The notes beneath the pieces are model-generated. The model was not told the origin of the DNA. It saw only the letters and a program-made list of their open reading frames with translations, and ran no database searches. Positions 38,516 through 48,390 of a DNA stretch of 64,000 nt are shown in pieces. Within the stretch, counting starts at the first letter, position 1; each line of letters begins with the position of its first letter. The DNA is from Citrifermentans bremense (GTDB lineage: Bacteria; Desulfobacterota; Desulfuromonadia; Geobacterales; Geobacteraceae), in NCBI RefSeq assembly GCF_014218275.1, contig NZ_AP023213.1, positions 3,388,001 through 3,452,000 on the forward strand. Direction: 5' to 3'. The translations under genes and the position numbers were made by a program.

Positions 38516-39364
38516 TTATGCGTAGTTGTAGAAACCTCTGCCGCTCTTTTTCCCCAGGTAGCCGGCCTCGACCATCTTGGCCAGAAGCGGGCAGGGACGG
38601 TACTTGGGATCCTTGAACCCCTGGTAAAGCACCTCCATTATGGCAAGGCAGGTATCGAGGCCGATGAAGTCGGCCAGGGTGAGCGGCCCCATGGGCTGGT
38701 TGGTACCGAGCTTCATCGCCTTGTCGATGTCTTCCACCGTGGCGATCCCCTCGAAGAGGGCAAAGGCCGCCTCGTTGATCATCGGGATCAGGATACGGTT
38801 CACGATGAAGCCGGGGTAGTCGGCGGAGACCGCCATCTCCTTGTCGAGCCGCGTCACCAACTGCGAGATCGCCTGGAAGGTTTCCTCGCTGGTGGCGAGG
38901 CCGCGGATCACCTCGACCAGCTTCATGACCGGCACCGGGTTCATGAAGTGCATGCCGATGACGCGGTCCGGTCTACCGGTCACGGCCGCTATGCGGGTGA
39001 TGGGGATGGACGAGGTGTTGGAAGCGAGGATCGCTTCGGGCTTCAGGGTCTCGTCGAGCTTTTTGAAGATCTCCAGCTTGAGCGCCTCCTTTTCGGTGAC
39101 CGCCTCGATGGCCAGGTCGCAACCGGCGAGGTCGTTCAGCGAGCGGGTGGTGCGGATCAGCCCCATCACCTGGCTTACTGCGGCGGCGTCCAACTGCCCC
39201 TTCTGCACCTGGCGCTCCAGGTTCTTGGCGATCCCGGCCTGGGCCTTGGCGAGCTGGGCGTCGGCTATGTCGTAAAGGAAAACCTCAGTTTCGCGCTGGG
39301 CCAGCACCTGTGCGATACCGCTTCCCATCTGCCCCGCGCCGAGTACTCCGACCTTCTTGATCAT
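38516..39364 (-). CDS. hbd: 3-Hydroxybutyryl-CoA dehydrogenase
   Basis: The 282-residue enzyme has an N-terminal NAD-binding fold (KVGVLGAGQMGSGIAQVLAQ) and the dehydrogenase part (ASNTSSIPITRIAAVTGRPDRVIGMHFMNPVPVMKLVEVI, containing the catalytic His). The C-terminal dimerisation domain carries GPLTLADFIGLDTCLAIMEVLY. It oxidises 3-hydroxybutyryl-CoA to acetoacetyl-CoA. It sits 8 bp after the thiolase stop and 12 bp before the crotonase start in one operon. Confidence 0.95.
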   Translation of the reverse strand: MIKKVGVLGAGQMGSGIAQVLAQRETEVFLYDIADAQLAKAQAGIAKNLERQVQKGQLDAAAVSQVMGLIRTTRSLNDLAGCDLAIEAVTEKEALKLEIFKKLDETLKPEAILASNTSSIPITRIAAVTGRPDRVIGMHFMNPVPVMKLVEVIRGLATSEETFQAISQLVTRLDKEMAVSADYPGFIVNRILIPMINEAAFALFEGIATVEDIDKAMKLGTNQPMGPLTLADFIGLDTCLAIMEVLYQGFKDPKYRPCPLLAKMVEAGYLGKKSGRGFYNYA

Positions 39365-39372
39365 GACCCCTC

Positions 39373-40548
39373 CTAAACCCGTTCCAGGATTACCGCCACC
39401 GCCTCGCCGCCGCCGATGCAGAGCGTGGCGAGTCCGTAGCGCAGTTTGCGTTGATGAAGTTCCCGCACCAAGGTGGCGGTGATGCGCGCGCCGCTTGCGC
39501 CCAGCGGGTGGCCGAGCGCCACCGCGCCGCCGTTGACGTTGACGCGCTCAGGATCGATGCGCAGCCGCTGGCAGGCGATGAGAGGAACGGCGGCGAAGGC
39601 CTCGTTGATCTCGAAGAGATCGATGTCTTCGATGCTGATCCCCGCCTTGGCGCAGACCTTGGAGATGGCGCCCACCGGGGCTTCGGCGAACTGGTCGGGA
39701 TGGACGCTGTTGGTGGCGTAGGCCACGAGGCGCACTTTCGGCTTCAGCCCGTATTTCGCAACGGCCTCGCCGCTGGCCAACAGCGCTATGGCTGCGCCGT
39801 CGTTGATGGTCGAGGCGTTCGCCGCGGTGATGGTGCCGTCTTTCTGGAAGGCCGGACGCAGCTCAGGGAGTTTCTTGAAGTCGACCTTGTTGGGCTCCTC
39901 GTCCTCGCGGACGACCACCTCACCCTGGCGCGTCTTCTTCACCACCGGGACGATCTCGTCGTTGAAGACGCCGTCCCTGAGCGCCGCCTGCGCCTTCTGG
40001 TAGGAGGAGAGCGCGAAGTTGTCCTGGAGGGTGCGGTCCAGCTTGTTGGATTCGACGCTCTGCTCGGCGATCGACCCCATGTGCTTGCCGCTGTAGGGGT
40101 CGGTCAGGCCGTCGTGGACCAGCAGGTCGAGCATCTCCCCGTTGCCCATGCGGTAGCCGTAGCGACCCTTGCTGAGCGCGTAGGGGGCAAGCGACATGTT
40201 CTCCATGCCGCCGGCCAGCACCACGTGGGCGTCGCCAAGCTTGATGGAACCGGCGCCGAGCATGATCGCTTTGAGCCCGGAGCCGCAGACCTTGTTGATG
40301 GTGAGGGCGGGGACCGAGTCGGGGAGCCCTGCGTAGCGCATGGCCTGACGCGCGGGAGCCTGGCCGGAGCCGCCGGAGAGGACCTGGCCGACGATCACCT
40401 CGTCTATGGCGTCAGCGGAAAGCCCGGTGCGCTCCAGGATGCCGGTGATGACGGTGGCGGCAAGACGCGGCGCCTCTACATCGCTGAACGCTCCGCCGAA
40501 GGAGCCCAACGGGGTACGCAGTGATTCGATGACATAGACATCTGACAT
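39373..40548 (-). CDS. Acetyl-CoA acetyltransferase (thiolase)
   Basis: The 391-residue thiolase starts MSDVYVIESLRTPLGSFGGAF. It has the acyl-accepting Cys88 (NKVCGSGLKA), NEAFAAVPL, GGAVALGHPLGASGAR and the second active Cys in LCIGGGEAVA. It splits acetoacetyl-CoA into two acetyl-CoA. The ATG at 40548 follows GGAGAACGAA; the longer frame is not supported. It is the first gene of the thiolase-hbd-crotonase-EMO 2 unit and has a promoter overlapping the shared motif at 40617-40645. Confidence 0.95.
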   Translation of the reverse strand: MSDVYVIESLRTPLGSFGGAFSDVEAPRLAATVITGILERTGLSADAIDEVIVGQVLSGGSGQAPARQAMRYAGLPDSVPALTINKVCGSGLKAIMLGAGSIKLGDAHVVLAGGMENMSLAPYALSKGRYGYRMGNGEMLDLLVHDGLTDPYSGKHMGSIAEQSVESNKLDRTLQDNFALSSYQKAQAALRDGVFNDEIVPVVKKTRQGEVVVREDEEPNKVDFKKLPELRPAFQKDGTITAANASTINDGAAIALLASGEAVAKYGLKPKVRLVAYATNSVHPDQFAEAPVGAISKVCAKAGISIEDIDLFEINEAFAAVPLIACQRLRIDPERVNVNGGAVALGHPLGASGARITATLVRELHQRKLRYGLATLCIGGGEAVAVILERV

Positions 40549-40616
40549 TTCGTTCTCCTCTTCATCCAGCCGCTTGGGCCGGGTCTGATCAGGCGCGCCC
40601 TCCACCTTTTGGTAAA

Positions 40617-40645
40617 TAAGTACTACAATACCATTTTGCTGTCAA
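40617..40645 (-). promoter_or_regulatory. Promoter with shared operator motif upstream of thiolase
   Basis: On the minus strand, TTGACA (40645-40640) and TACTTA (40622-40617) are 17 bp apart. The spacer holds AAAATGGTATTGTAG, the motif shared with the sucC, bamB and glutaryl-CoA dehydrogenase promoters. Confidence 0.65.
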
Positions 40646-40689
40646 CAGAAAAAAAACGGTTTTCTATTAACCCGAAAAGCATCACCAAG

Positions 40690-40832
40690 AGGCGTTGCAC
40701 GCGGATGACGCGGATTGAAAACGATGGACGCGGATAACAAAAAAGGGTGTAGAACCTCACATCTCTACACCCGCTTTTCTGATTAATCTGCCTTATCCGC
40801 TTTTTCCGTTAAATCCGTGGGGTGCGATGGTT
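40690..40832. repeat. Palindromic dispersed repeat with internal terminator
   Basis: GGCGTTGCACGCGGATGACG on the left and TTATCCGC...CCGTTAAATCCGTGGGGTGC on the right form inverted arms like those at 35541-35672. The centre carries a transcription terminator. Confidence 0.7.
40739..40772 (-). terminator. Rho-independent terminator after the amidohydrolase gene
   Basis: On the minus strand, GGGTGTAGA pairs with TCTACACCC and is followed by TTTTTTG. It closes the bamB-side gene series before the thiolase promoter. Confidence 0.85.
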
Positions 40833-41729
40833 TTATGGCAGCGCTTTGCCGAGAAAGGCCCTGGGGTTGACGCTGCAGACCTTGTGCAGCACCTCTTCGG
40901 GGAGCCCGAGCCCGCGCAGGGCCTCCAGGTACTGGACGATGGAGCCCATGTCGTACAGGAAGGCGTCGCTTCCCAGGCAGACTTGATCCTGGTAGTGGAT
41001 GATGAAATCCCGGTAGCTCTCCGGGTTCTTTCTCAGGTGGGAGATGAGGTTCGCCATGTCGGTGTAGACCCCGGGGTGGTCGTCGAGGATCTTGCTGAAC
41101 GGCTTGCGCCCGATGCCGAAGTGCGGGAAGTTCACCCGCACCCGGGGGAAGTCCTGCATCATGGCGGCCATGGTGTCGGCATGCTCCCGGGCGTCCATGT
41201 GGTAGAGAAGAGGCAGGTCGTTTTCCTGCGCGTAGGAGAAAATCTCCCACTCCCGCCGCCGGTATTCCTCGGAAGTGATGCCGAAGGTCTCCGGGACCCC
41301 TTTCACCCCGATATCGTTGTTGTCGGTGAGCCAGATCCCTTTGATGCCGCGCACCCCCTGCTCCAGGTAGCCGCTCAGGGTGCTGGCGACGTCACCCCAA
41401 AGGTAACGGGTGTCGACCAGCGGGATGATGAAGCCCTCGGAGCGGCGGGCGTGCTCCAAGAGCTCGTCCAACTCGTGGTACTGGGGGTTGCCCCGGTTCT
41501 CGACCCAGCCGGGGATCAGGGTCCGAACCTCGTCATAGCTCAGGCGGGTGTTTACCATGCCGATGGCGACGACGTGGGAGAACCCCTGCCGGCGCAGCTC
41601 TGCGCTCTGTTCCAGCACCTGCTGCGCCCAGGCGCTTCCAGTGAAGCAGTGCAGATGCACGTCGATGAAGCCGGCCGCCTGGGCCGGAGCGCTCCCCTGT
41701 TCAACTCCCGGTAAGGTCAAAAGCTTCAT
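40833..41729 (-). CDS. Amidohydrolase-family metal-dependent hydrolase
   Basis: The 298-residue TIM-barrel protein has the HxH metal motif (FIDVHLHCF), a later histidine strand (VNFPHFGIG) and a C-terminal Asp (CLGSDAFLYD), as in the amidohydrolase_2 (ACMSD/decarboxylase-like) family. Its substrate is not clear; such enzymes hydrolyse or decarboxylate cyclic and aromatic acids. It overlaps the crotonase-like gene by four bases (ATGA), so the two probably act together. Confidence 0.75.
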   Translation of the reverse strand: MKLLTLPGVEQGSAPAQAAGFIDVHLHCFTGSAWAQQVLEQSAELRRQGFSHVVAIGMVNTRLSYDEVRTLIPGWVENRGNPQYHELDELLEHARRSEGFIIPLVDTRYLWGDVASTLSGYLEQGVRGIKGIWLTDNNDIGVKGVPETFGITSEEYRRREWEIFSYAQENDLPLLYHMDAREHADTMAAMMQDFPRVRVNFPHFGIGRKPFSKILDDHPGVYTDMANLISHLRKNPESYRDFIIHYQDQVCLGSDAFLYDMGSIVQYLEALRGLGLPEEVLHKVCSVNPRAFLGKALP

Positions 41730-42532
41730 TCCCCCTTGTAGTGCGGATCTCTTTTTTCGAGGAAGGCGTTCACCGCCTCGACGTGGTCATCGGTGTGGTG
41801 CGCAAAGGACTGGAAGCAGGCGCAGAGGTCGAGGAAATCGGGGAGGTCGCTTCTCTGGGCCAGCTTCATCATGCGCTTGGTGAGCCTCAGGGTCACCGGC
41901 GGCTTGGAGGCGATCTGGCGCGCGAGCTCCATGGTGCGCGGCATCAGCTCTTCCGGCTCCATAACCTCCAGGAAGATGCCGAGCTTGAGCGCCTCTGCGG
42001 CCTCAACGACACGGCCGGTGAAGGTGAGCTCCGCGGCCCTTTGGTACCCCATCAGCCTCTGCATGAACCACGCGCCCCCGTCTCCGGGGGTGATGCCCAG
42101 GTTGATGAAGGTCTCCCCCACCTTGGCGCGGGTGGAGGCGAGGCGGATGTCGCACATATTGGCGAGGTCGAATCCGGCCCCGATGGCCGGACCGTTCACT
42201 GCGGCGATGACAGGGATCTCGGCCTTGTGCAGCACGAGGGGGATCTGCTGGATGCCGCGCCGGTACTTGTCCTGGACCTGCACCGGGGAGCCGCCGAAGA
42301 TGCCGCTTTGGGACTGCATCTCCTTCACGTTGCCGCCGGAGGAGAAGGCGGACCCCGCGCCGGTCAGGACCAGCACGGATACCCGGTCCTCGCTGTTTAC
42401 CCAGTTGACGGTGGTAATGATGTCTTCGGCAAGCGCGGTTCCGGTCAGGGCGTTGCGGACGTCGTCACGCTGGAAGGTAAGTACTGCGACCCTATCCTCC
42501 AGGGTCAGGGTGCAATCTTTGAGCTTTGGCAT
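41726..42532 (-). CDS. Enoyl-CoA hydratase/isomerase-like protein with altered catalytic residues
   Basis: The 268-residue crotonase-fold protein keeps the oxyanion-hole turns (SSGGNVKEM and NGPAIGAGFDLA), but the two usual catalytic glutamates appear changed. The first aligns with Asp in GAGFDLANMCD, and the second position in FINLGITPGDGG is not acidic. A simple hydratase is therefore doubtful; an isomerase, thioesterase or hydrolase on a pathway intermediate is possible. The ATG at 42532 follows AAGGAGGG. It is coupled to the amidohydrolase downstream. Confidence 0.75.
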   Translation of the reverse strand: MPKLKDCTLTLEDRVAVLTFQRDDVRNALTGTALAEDIITTVNWVNSEDRVSVLVLTGAGSAFSSGGNVKEMQSQSGIFGGSPVQVQDKYRRGIQQIPLVLHKAEIPVIAAVNGPAIGAGFDLANMCDIRLASTRAKVGETFINLGITPGDGGAWFMQRLMGYQRAAELTFTGRVVEAAEALKLGIFLEVMEPEELMPRTMELARQIASKPPVTLRLTKRMMKLAQRSDLPDFLDLCACFQSFAHHTDDHVEAVNAFLEKRDPHYKGE

Positions 42533-42649
42533 GACCGGACCCTCCTTTGGATTCGGTATCAGCGACAAATTCCTGGCTCGACTTTTCATGGTGAACCTCC
42601 TGACCTGCGGTTGAAGCTAAATCCCCCGATGTGAGCTTCCATTTTTTCG

Positions 42650-42750
42650 TCCCCTCCCCTGGAGGGGGAGGGGCAGGGAGGGGGAATCGGGTGGTAACGC
42701 CGCCCGTTGCGCCCCCCCTCCCGACCTCCCCCCTCCGGGGGAAGGAGAGC
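42650..42750. repeat. GC-rich hairpin repeats in a 260-bp gap
   Basis: CCCCTCCCCTGGAGGGGGAGGGG and CCCCCTCCGGGGGAAGG form strong hairpins of the same family as those at 48.4, 50.3 and 52.6 kb. No gene is present between the methyltransferase and the crotonase-like gene. Confidence 0.7.
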
Positions 42751-42794
42751 GGGGAGAAGGCTGCGCGGGCGATCAATGGACATCCCGTGTACTA

Positions 42795-43646
42795 TCAATT
42801 CTCTCCTGGCGCCTGGAATACGGCCTCTACCAGGGTGATCCTCCCCTCTTCCAGGTTGCGGAGCTGGTTTCCGGCCATCTTCGGAAATCCCTCGCCAAGA
42901 AGCAGGTGCAGCCCGAAGGGGTTGTCCCGTCCCTCGCGGCTCTTCTGCTGTCTGCGGCGAAACCAGTCGAGCCCGTCTTTGGTCACGTCCTGCCAGAACA
43001 ATGTCTGGAATCCTTCCTCGGCGAGGAGGCGGCGCAGCTCATCCTGGCTTGCCAGGAAGCTCGCCGACGGGTCCCTTGCCCACGGCACCGGAAAATGGAC
43101 TTCCCCTCCCGGCCCCGAGAGGATCTCGTAGCAGGCGAGCCTGCCGCCAGGTTTCAGCACGCGCCGGATCTCGCGGTAGAGCCCTGGCTTGTCCTCGATG
43201 TTCATGGACAGGTGCTGGATCCAGACCAGGTCGAAGGCGGCGTCGGCAAAAGGGAGCTTCAGCGCGTCGGCCTGGAGGTAGGCGACCCTGTCACTCATGC
43301 CAAGGTGCTCGGAGAGCTTCCTCGCCGCGTGGCAGTAATCGGAGCTTTGGTCAACGCCGATGACGTGGCAGTCCAGAAGACGCGCCAGGTAGCGCGACGC
43401 GCCTCCCAGCCCGCAGCCGAGGTCCAAAACCAGCAGTCCCGGCGCGGGATCGAGCGCCGCGGCGAGCTCCTGGGTGGCAGCCGCCCCCCGCACGTGGAAT
43501 TCGTCGATCGCGGCGAGATCTTCCGGCCTCAACTGGTCCGGGTTCTTCCCCGCCGCGACCAGCGCCGCAAACACGCGCGATTCCAGGTCCGGGGATCGGT
43601 AGTGGCCGGCGACGGCTGCAGTTGTGATCGGCTCGTGTGCGGGCAT
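42795..43646 (-). CDS. SAM-dependent methyltransferase (class I)
   Basis: The 283-residue protein has the class I SAM-binding core: LLVLDLGCGLGGASRYLARL (motif I), VIGVDQSS, VAYLQADALKLPFADAAFDLVWIQHLSMNI and VLKPGGRLACYEIL. It resembles sterol/ubiquinone/sarcosine-type small-molecule methyltransferases. Its substrate and role in the catabolic cluster are unknown. It starts 13 bp after the malic enzyme stop, so it is probably cotranscribed. Confidence 0.85.
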   Translation of the reverse strand: MPAHEPITTAAVAGHYRSPDLESRVFAALVAAGKNPDQLRPEDLAAIDEFHVRGAAATQELAAALDPAPGLLVLDLGCGLGGASRYLARLLDCHVIGVDQSSDYCHAARKLSEHLGMSDRVAYLQADALKLPFADAAFDLVWIQHLSMNIEDKPGLYREIRRVLKPGGRLACYEILSGPGGEVHFPVPWARDPSASFLASQDELRRLLAEEGFQTLFWQDVTKDGLDWFRRRQQKSREGRDNPFGLHLLLGEGFPKMAGNQLRNLEEGRITLVEAVFQAPGEN

Positions 43647-43659
43647 CAGGGACGCCTCC

Positions 43660-45999
43660 TCAGGCTCCGGCGAAAGCGCCCGCGAACGCGGCCGGGCGGC
43701 TGGCCTTCTTTCCCGGCGCGTCGGCCGCTGTTGCCGACTTGCCGCAGTTCTGCGCGTCCACGACGGCGATGGCCGCCATGTTGACGATGTCCATGACGTC
43801 GTCCCCCTGCTGCAGGATATGCACAGGCTTGTTCATCCCCATGAGGATCGGTCCGATGGCGTCCGCACCGCCCAACTGCCGCAGCAGCTTGTAGCAGATG
43901 TTCCCCGAGGTGAGGTCCGGGAAGACCAGGACATTAGCAGCTTTTTTGAGCGTGGTGAAGGGGAAATTCGCCTGCAGCAGCTCGGAGACCACGGCGGTGT
44001 CCGCCTGCATCTCCCCGTCGATGTCGAGCCCGGGCGCCCTCTGCTTCACAATCTCAACGGCGCTTCTCACCCGGTCGGCCTGCGGATGCCGCACCGAGCC
44101 GAAGTTGGACATGGAGAGCATGGCGACGCTCGGGTCGATGCCGAGCATGGCCGCCTTCTCCGCGGAGAGGATCGCCGTCTCGGCGAGCTCGCCCGCATCG
44201 GGATCGATGCAGACGGTGGTGTCGGCCAGGAAGAAGATGTCCTTCTTGAAGACCATCATGTAGAGGCCGTGTACGCTGGAGAGTCCATCCTGCTTGCCGA
44301 TCACCTGCAGCGCGGGGCGGATGGTGTCGGCGTAGTTGGCGTCGACCCCGGCCAAAAGCGCGTCCGCGTGGCCGCGGCGCACCATCATGCAGCCGAAATG
44401 GGTGCGCGACTTGCGGCTGATGAGCCTGCGGGCCTCGGAGAGGGTGAGCCCCTTTCTCTGCCTGAGCAGGAAGAGTTCGTTGGCGTAGGATTCGGAGTGC
44501 TCCGAGTTGGCGGGGTCGATGATGGTAACGCCGCCGTTCAGGTCGATGTCGAGCGATTTCAGGGTGCAGCGGATCTTGTCTTCGTTGCCGAGAAGGATGG
44601 GGCGCGCGATTCCCTGCTCGACCAGCATCTGGGCTGCGCGCAGCACTTTGTCGTTCTCGCCCTCGGGGAAAACCACCGTCTTCGGGTCGCATTTCGCCTT
44701 GTTGATGATCTGGCGCAGCGTTTCCTTGGATTTTCCCTGCAGCGACTCCAGGTGCTCCACGTACTTGTTCATGTCCGCGATGGGCTGGCGCGCGACGCCC
44801 GTTTCCATTGCCGCCTTGGCTATTGCCGGGGCGACCCGCAAAAGGGCCCGGGGATCGAACGGTTTGGGGATGATGTAGTCGCGGCCGAAGCTGAACTTGA
44901 CGTCGCCGTAGGCGCGGCAGACGGAGTCAGGGCATTCCTCGCGGGCTAGTTCCGCCAGGGCGAAGACCGCCGCCTTTTTCATCTCCTCGTTGATGGTGGT
45001 GGCCCGGACGTCGAGCGCGCCGCGGAAGATGAAGGGGAAACCCAGCACGTTGTTGACCTGGTTCGGGTAGTCCGAGCGCCCGGTTGCGATGAGCACGTCG
45101 CCGCGGACCGCGTGCGCCTCTTCCGGGGTGATCTCCGGGTCGGGGTTCGCCATGGCGAAGATGATGGGGTTCGGCGCCATGCTGCGGATCATCTCAGGGG
45201 TGAAGGCGCCTTTGGCCGAGAGTCCGTACAAGACGTCGGCTCCGACCACCGCCTCTTCCAGCGTGCGCAGGTGGGTATCGGCGGCGAAGCGCTCTTTGTA
45301 CTTGTTCATCCCCTCGACCCGGCCCTTGTAGATGACCCCCTTGGTGTCGCACATGATCAGGTTTTCCAGCTTGATGCCCAGGGAGATGGCGAGGTTGGCA
45401 CAGGCGTTAGCCGAGGCGCCGGCGCCGTTCACCACGATCTTCACGTCCTCTATCTTCTTGTCGACGAGCTCCAATGCGTTGATGAGGCCGGCCGCCGAGA
45501 TGATCGCCGTTCCGTGCTGGTCGTCGTGGAAAACCGGGATGTTCATGGTCTTCTTCAGCTCTTCTTCAATGTAGAAGCACTCCGGCGCCTTGATGTCCTC
45601 AAGGTTGATGCCGCCGAAGGTGGGCTCCAGGAGCTGACACGCCCTGATGATCTCGTCCGGATCCTCGCTGTTGAGCTCGATGTCGAAGACGTCGACGTCT
45701 GCGAAGCGCTTGAAGAGGACCCCCTTCCCTTCCATGACCGGCTTGCCCGCGAGCGCGCCGATGTTGCCGAGGCCGAGGACCGCGGTGCCGTTGGAGACCA
45801 CGGCAACCAGGTTACCCTTGGCGGTGTACTTGTAGGCGTCCTCGGGGTTCTGCTCGATGGCGAGGCAGGGCTCGGCGACCCCGGGGGAGTAGGCGAGCGA
45901 CAGGTCCTGGGCGGTCTGGCACGGCTTGGTGGCGATTACCTCGATCTTCCCCTTGCGGCCAGTGGCATGGTATTCCAGTGCATCGGACATCTTCTTCAT
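43660..45999 (-). CDS. maeB: NADP-type malic enzyme with phosphotransacetylase-like domain
   Basis: The 779-residue MaeB-type enzyme has a malic N domain ([38 protein letters not shown]), an NAD(P)-binding domain with [17 protein letters not shown], and a C-terminal PTA/PTB-like domain (about residues 430-760) that is usually regulatory. It converts malate to pyruvate and CO2. The ATG at 45999 is preceded by AAGGA. The position right after the pyruvate-type carboxyltransferase gene suggests that it supplies pyruvate or recycles the oxaloacetate formed there. Confidence 0.92.
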   Translation of the reverse strand: MKKMSDALEYHATGRKGKIEVIATKPCQTAQDLSLAYSPGVAEPCLAIEQNPEDAYKYTAKGNLVAVVSNGTAVLGLGNIGALAGKPVMEGKGVLFKRFADVDVFDIELNSEDPDEIIRACQLLEPTFGGINLEDIKAPECFYIEEELKKTMNIPVFHDDQHGTAIISAAGLINALELVDKKIEDVKIVVNGAGASANACANLAISLGIKLENLIMCDTKGVIYKGRVEGMNKYKERFAADTHLRTLEEAVVGADVLYGLSAKGAFTPEMIRSMAPNPIIFAMANPDPEITPEEAHAVRGDVLIATGRSDYPNQVNNVLGFPFIFRGALDVRATTINEEMKKAAVFALAELAREECPDSVCRAYGDVKFSFGRDYIIPKPFDPRALLRVAPAIAKAAMETGVARQPIADMNKYVEHLESLQGKSKETLRQIINKAKCDPKTVVFPEGENDKVLRAAQMLVEQGIARPILLGNEDKIRCTLKSLDIDLNGGVTIIDPANSEHSESYANELFLLRQRKGLTLSEARRLISRKSRTHFGCMMVRRGHADALLAGVDANYADTIRPALQVIGKQDGLSSVHGLYMMVFKKDIFFLADTTVCIDPDAGELAETAILSAEKAAMLGIDPSVAMLSMSNFGSVRHPQADRVRSAVEIVKQRAPGLDIDGEMQADTAVVSELLQANFPFTTLKKAANVLVFPDLTSGNICYKLLRQLGGADAIGPILMGMNKPVHILQQGDDVMDIVNMAAIAVVDAQNCGKSATAADAPGKKASRPAAFAGAFAGA

Positions 46000-46017
46000 A
46001 TGGGATCCTTTTAGAGG

Positions 46018-46108
46018 CAATTGACAATTGATAATTGACAATTGACAACGCTTACGGTGTTTCACTCGACAGTCGGCAGAGCCAAGTTATGGCAATTGAC
46101 AATTGACA
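46018..46108. repeat. CAATTGA-type short repeats upstream of malic enzyme
   Basis: Runs of CAATTGACAATTGA occur at about 46019-46048 and again at 46091-46107; a related TTGCCAATTG pair lies at 12-37. The rest of the 276-bp gap contains a further CCCCCTTTGCGAAGGGGG hairpin (about 46138-46155) and no gene. Confidence 0.6.
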
Positions 46109-46275
46109 GATTGGTGACGATTGGCACTGCTATAAGTCCCCCTTTGCGAAGGGGGGAACCCGACTGCTCGTGCATCGCCGTGGGCAACTCCAACCATCCA
46201 CCAACTGCGGGGGAGTGGCAACGGGGGAACGCGAGTGGCCACTTCCCACAAAAAGGGGGGAGTGGCAGGTGCGCA

Positions 46276-48351
46276 TTACTCGACGGTCAAAAGAAGCTGG
46301 CCGATATCTACGGCGTTTCCTTCCTGGATCATGATCCGGCTTACAACCCCGTCCTTTTCGGCGAAGATCTCGTTCTCCATCTTCATCGCTTCGAGGATCA
46401 GGAGCAGATCGCCTGCCTGCACCGCCTGCCCCTCGTTGACTTCTATCTTCCAGACGTTGCCGGCCAGGGGCGCCATCACCCCTCCCTCCGCCGGGCCGGC
46501 GGCTGTGGCCGCGGCGGCCGGGGCGCATGCACAGGCCGCGGCATCGCCCTCGCCGGCTATGGTCACGAGCGCCGCGCCGATGTCGACGGCGGTACCTTCC
46601 TCGATGTGAATGGCGCTGACTACGCCGTCACGGTCGGCGAAGATCTCGTTCTCCATCTTCATCGCCTCCAGGATCAGGAGCAGATCGCCTTCCTGCACCT
46701 GCTGGCCCGGCTCGCACTCGATTTTCCAGACGTTGCCCGCCAAAGGCGAAACGATGGTCTTGCCTGCGGCTGCAGCGGAAGCCTGCGCCGGTGCGGCTCC
46801 GCCAACCGCCGAGGCTGCCGCAGCCGCCGCAGCGGCGGCGCCGGTTGCCTTGGCCACCTGGACCACGAAGGTCTGGCCGCCGCCGGTGACGGTGTAGGTG
46901 TCGCCACCGGAGAGTTCAGGCGCTGCTGCCGCTTTCTTGGGCGCCGCTTCCTCGGCGGAGGGTACCGGCTCGAACATGCCCGGGTTGTCGCGGTGCTCCA
47001 GGAACTTGAGCCCCACCTGCTGGAACAGCGCGTAGGTGAGCACGTCCTCCACCTCGTGGTCGCCGAACTTCAGGTGTTTCTCCTTGGAGAGGCCGCGCAG
47101 CTCCTCGGTGAGCTTGTCCATCTCCGCGGTGAGGAGGTCCGCCGGGCGGCAGGTGATCGGGTCGGCGCCGGCCAAAACCTTCCGCTGCAGCTCCTTGTTG
47201 ACCGGGGCAGAGGTCGCTCCGTACTCCCCTTTGAGGACGGCGGCGGTCTCCTTGGTCATCGACTTGTAGCGCTCGCCGGTCAGGACGTTGATGACCGCCT
47301 GGGTGCCGACGATCTGCGAGGTCGGGGTGACCAGCGGGATCATCCCCAGGTCCTCGCGGACTTTCGGGATCTCGGCCAGCACCAGGTCCATCTTGTGCCC
47401 GGCGTTTTGCTCTTTGAGCTGGCTCTCCATGTTGGTGAGCATGCCGCCGGGGACCTGCGCCGTGATGATGCGGGCGTCGACCCCTTTGAGGGAGCCCTCG
47501 AACTTCGCGTACTTCTTGCGCACCACGGTGAAGTAGTCGGCGATTTCCTGCAAAAGCACCGTATCGAGGCCGGTCGCCTTGTCGGTGTCGGCGAAGATGG
47601 CGGCCAGCGTCTCGGTGGGCGAATGGCCGTAGGTCATGCTCATCGAGGAGATGGAGGTATCGACGTTCTCGACACCCGCCTCGATCGCCTTCACGTAGGC
47701 CGCGGTGGACATGCCGGTGGTGGCATGGCACTGCATGTGGATCGGGATGGAGATCCCCTTCTTGAGCGCCTTCACCAGGTCATAGGCGGCGTAGGGGGCC
47801 ATGAGCCCCGCCATGTCCTTGATGCAGAGCGAGTGCGCCCCCATGTCCTCGATGCGCTTGGCGAGCGCCACCCACTTGGGGATGGTATCCACCGGGCTCA
47901 CCGTGTAGGAGAGCGTCCCCTGCGCATGTTTGCCCTGCTTGATCACCGCCTTGATGGCGGTGTCCAGGTTGCGGGGGTCGTTCATGGCGTCGAAGACACG
48001 GAAGACGTCGATGCCGTTGGCCGCGGAGCGCTCCACGAACTTCTCGACCACGTCGTCCGCGTAGTGGCGGTAGCCGAGGATGTTCTGCCCCCTGAACAGC
48101 ATCTGCTGCGGCGTGTTGGGCATCGCCTTCTTCAGCTCGCGCAGGCGCTCCCAGGGGTCCTCGCCCAGGAAGCGGATGCAGGAGTCGAAGGTCGCGCCCC
48201 CCCACATCTCGATGGACCAGTAGCCGACCTGGTCCAGCTTGGCGGCGATGGGAAGCATGTCGTCCAGGCGCAGGCGGGTCGCGAACAAGGACTGGTGGGC
48301 GTCCCTGAGGACGACTTCGGTGATCCCTAACGGTTTCGTTGTCTTGGCCAT
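46276..48351 (-). CDS. Pyruvate/oxaloacetate carboxyltransferase (OadA/transcarboxylase 5S-like) with two biotinyl domains
   Basis: The 691-residue fusion begins with a TIM-barrel carboxyltransferase ([33 protein letters not shown] with the lysine carboxylated in the family, HMQCHATTG metal histidines) and the PYC_OADA domain to about residue 480. An Ala-rich linker leads to two biotinyl domains (about 530-600 and 623-691), each with EAMKMENE; the biotin lysines are near 565 and 657. The first part transfers CO2 between biotin and pyruvate/oxaloacetate. The partner next door is GcdA, not a biotin carboxylase or OadB, so a transcarboxylase complex is inferred. Annotation as pyruvate carboxylase subunit B is the alternative. 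Confidence 0.85.
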   Translation of the reverse strand: MAKTTKPLGITEVVLRDAHQSLFATRLRLDDMLPIAAKLDQVGYWSIEMWGGATFDSCIRFLGEDPWERLRELKKAMPNTPQQMLFRGQNILGYRHYADDVVEKFVERSAANGIDVFRVFDAMNDPRNLDTAIKAVIKQGKHAQGTLSYTVSPVDTIPKWVALAKRIEDMGAHSLCIKDMAGLMAPYAAYDLVKALKKGISIPIHMQCHATTGMSTAAYVKAIEAGVENVDTSISSMSMTYGHSPTETLAAIFADTDKATGLDTVLLQEIADYFTVVRKKYAKFEGSLKGVDARIITAQVPGGMLTNMESQLKEQNAGHKMDLVLAEIPKVREDLGMIPLVTPTSQIVGTQAVINVLTGERYKSMTKETAAVLKGEYGATSAPVNKELQRKVLAGADPITCRPADLLTAEMDKLTEELRGLSKEKHLKFGDHEVEDVLTYALFQQVGLKFLEHRDNPGMFEPVPSAEEAAPKKAAAAPELSGGDTYTVTGGGQTFVVQVAKATGAAAAAAAAASAVGGAAPAQASAAAAGKTIVSPLAGNVWKIECEPGQQVQEGDLLLILEAMKMENEIFADRDGVVSAIHIEEGTAVDIGAALVTIAGEGDAAACACAPAAAATAAGPAEGGVMAPLAGNVWKIEVNEGQAVQAGDLLLILEAMKMENEIFAEKDGVVSRIMIQEGNAVDIGQLLLTVE

Positions 48352-48390
48352 TTTTTAACCCCTCGCGATTGTGAGTTGATTGTGTCTTTG

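Noticed and set aside
46276-48351. Plain annotation as pyruvate carboxylase subunit B
   Set aside because: The neighbour is GcdA and there is no adjacent biotin carboxylase subunit; kept as an alternative rather than the main call.
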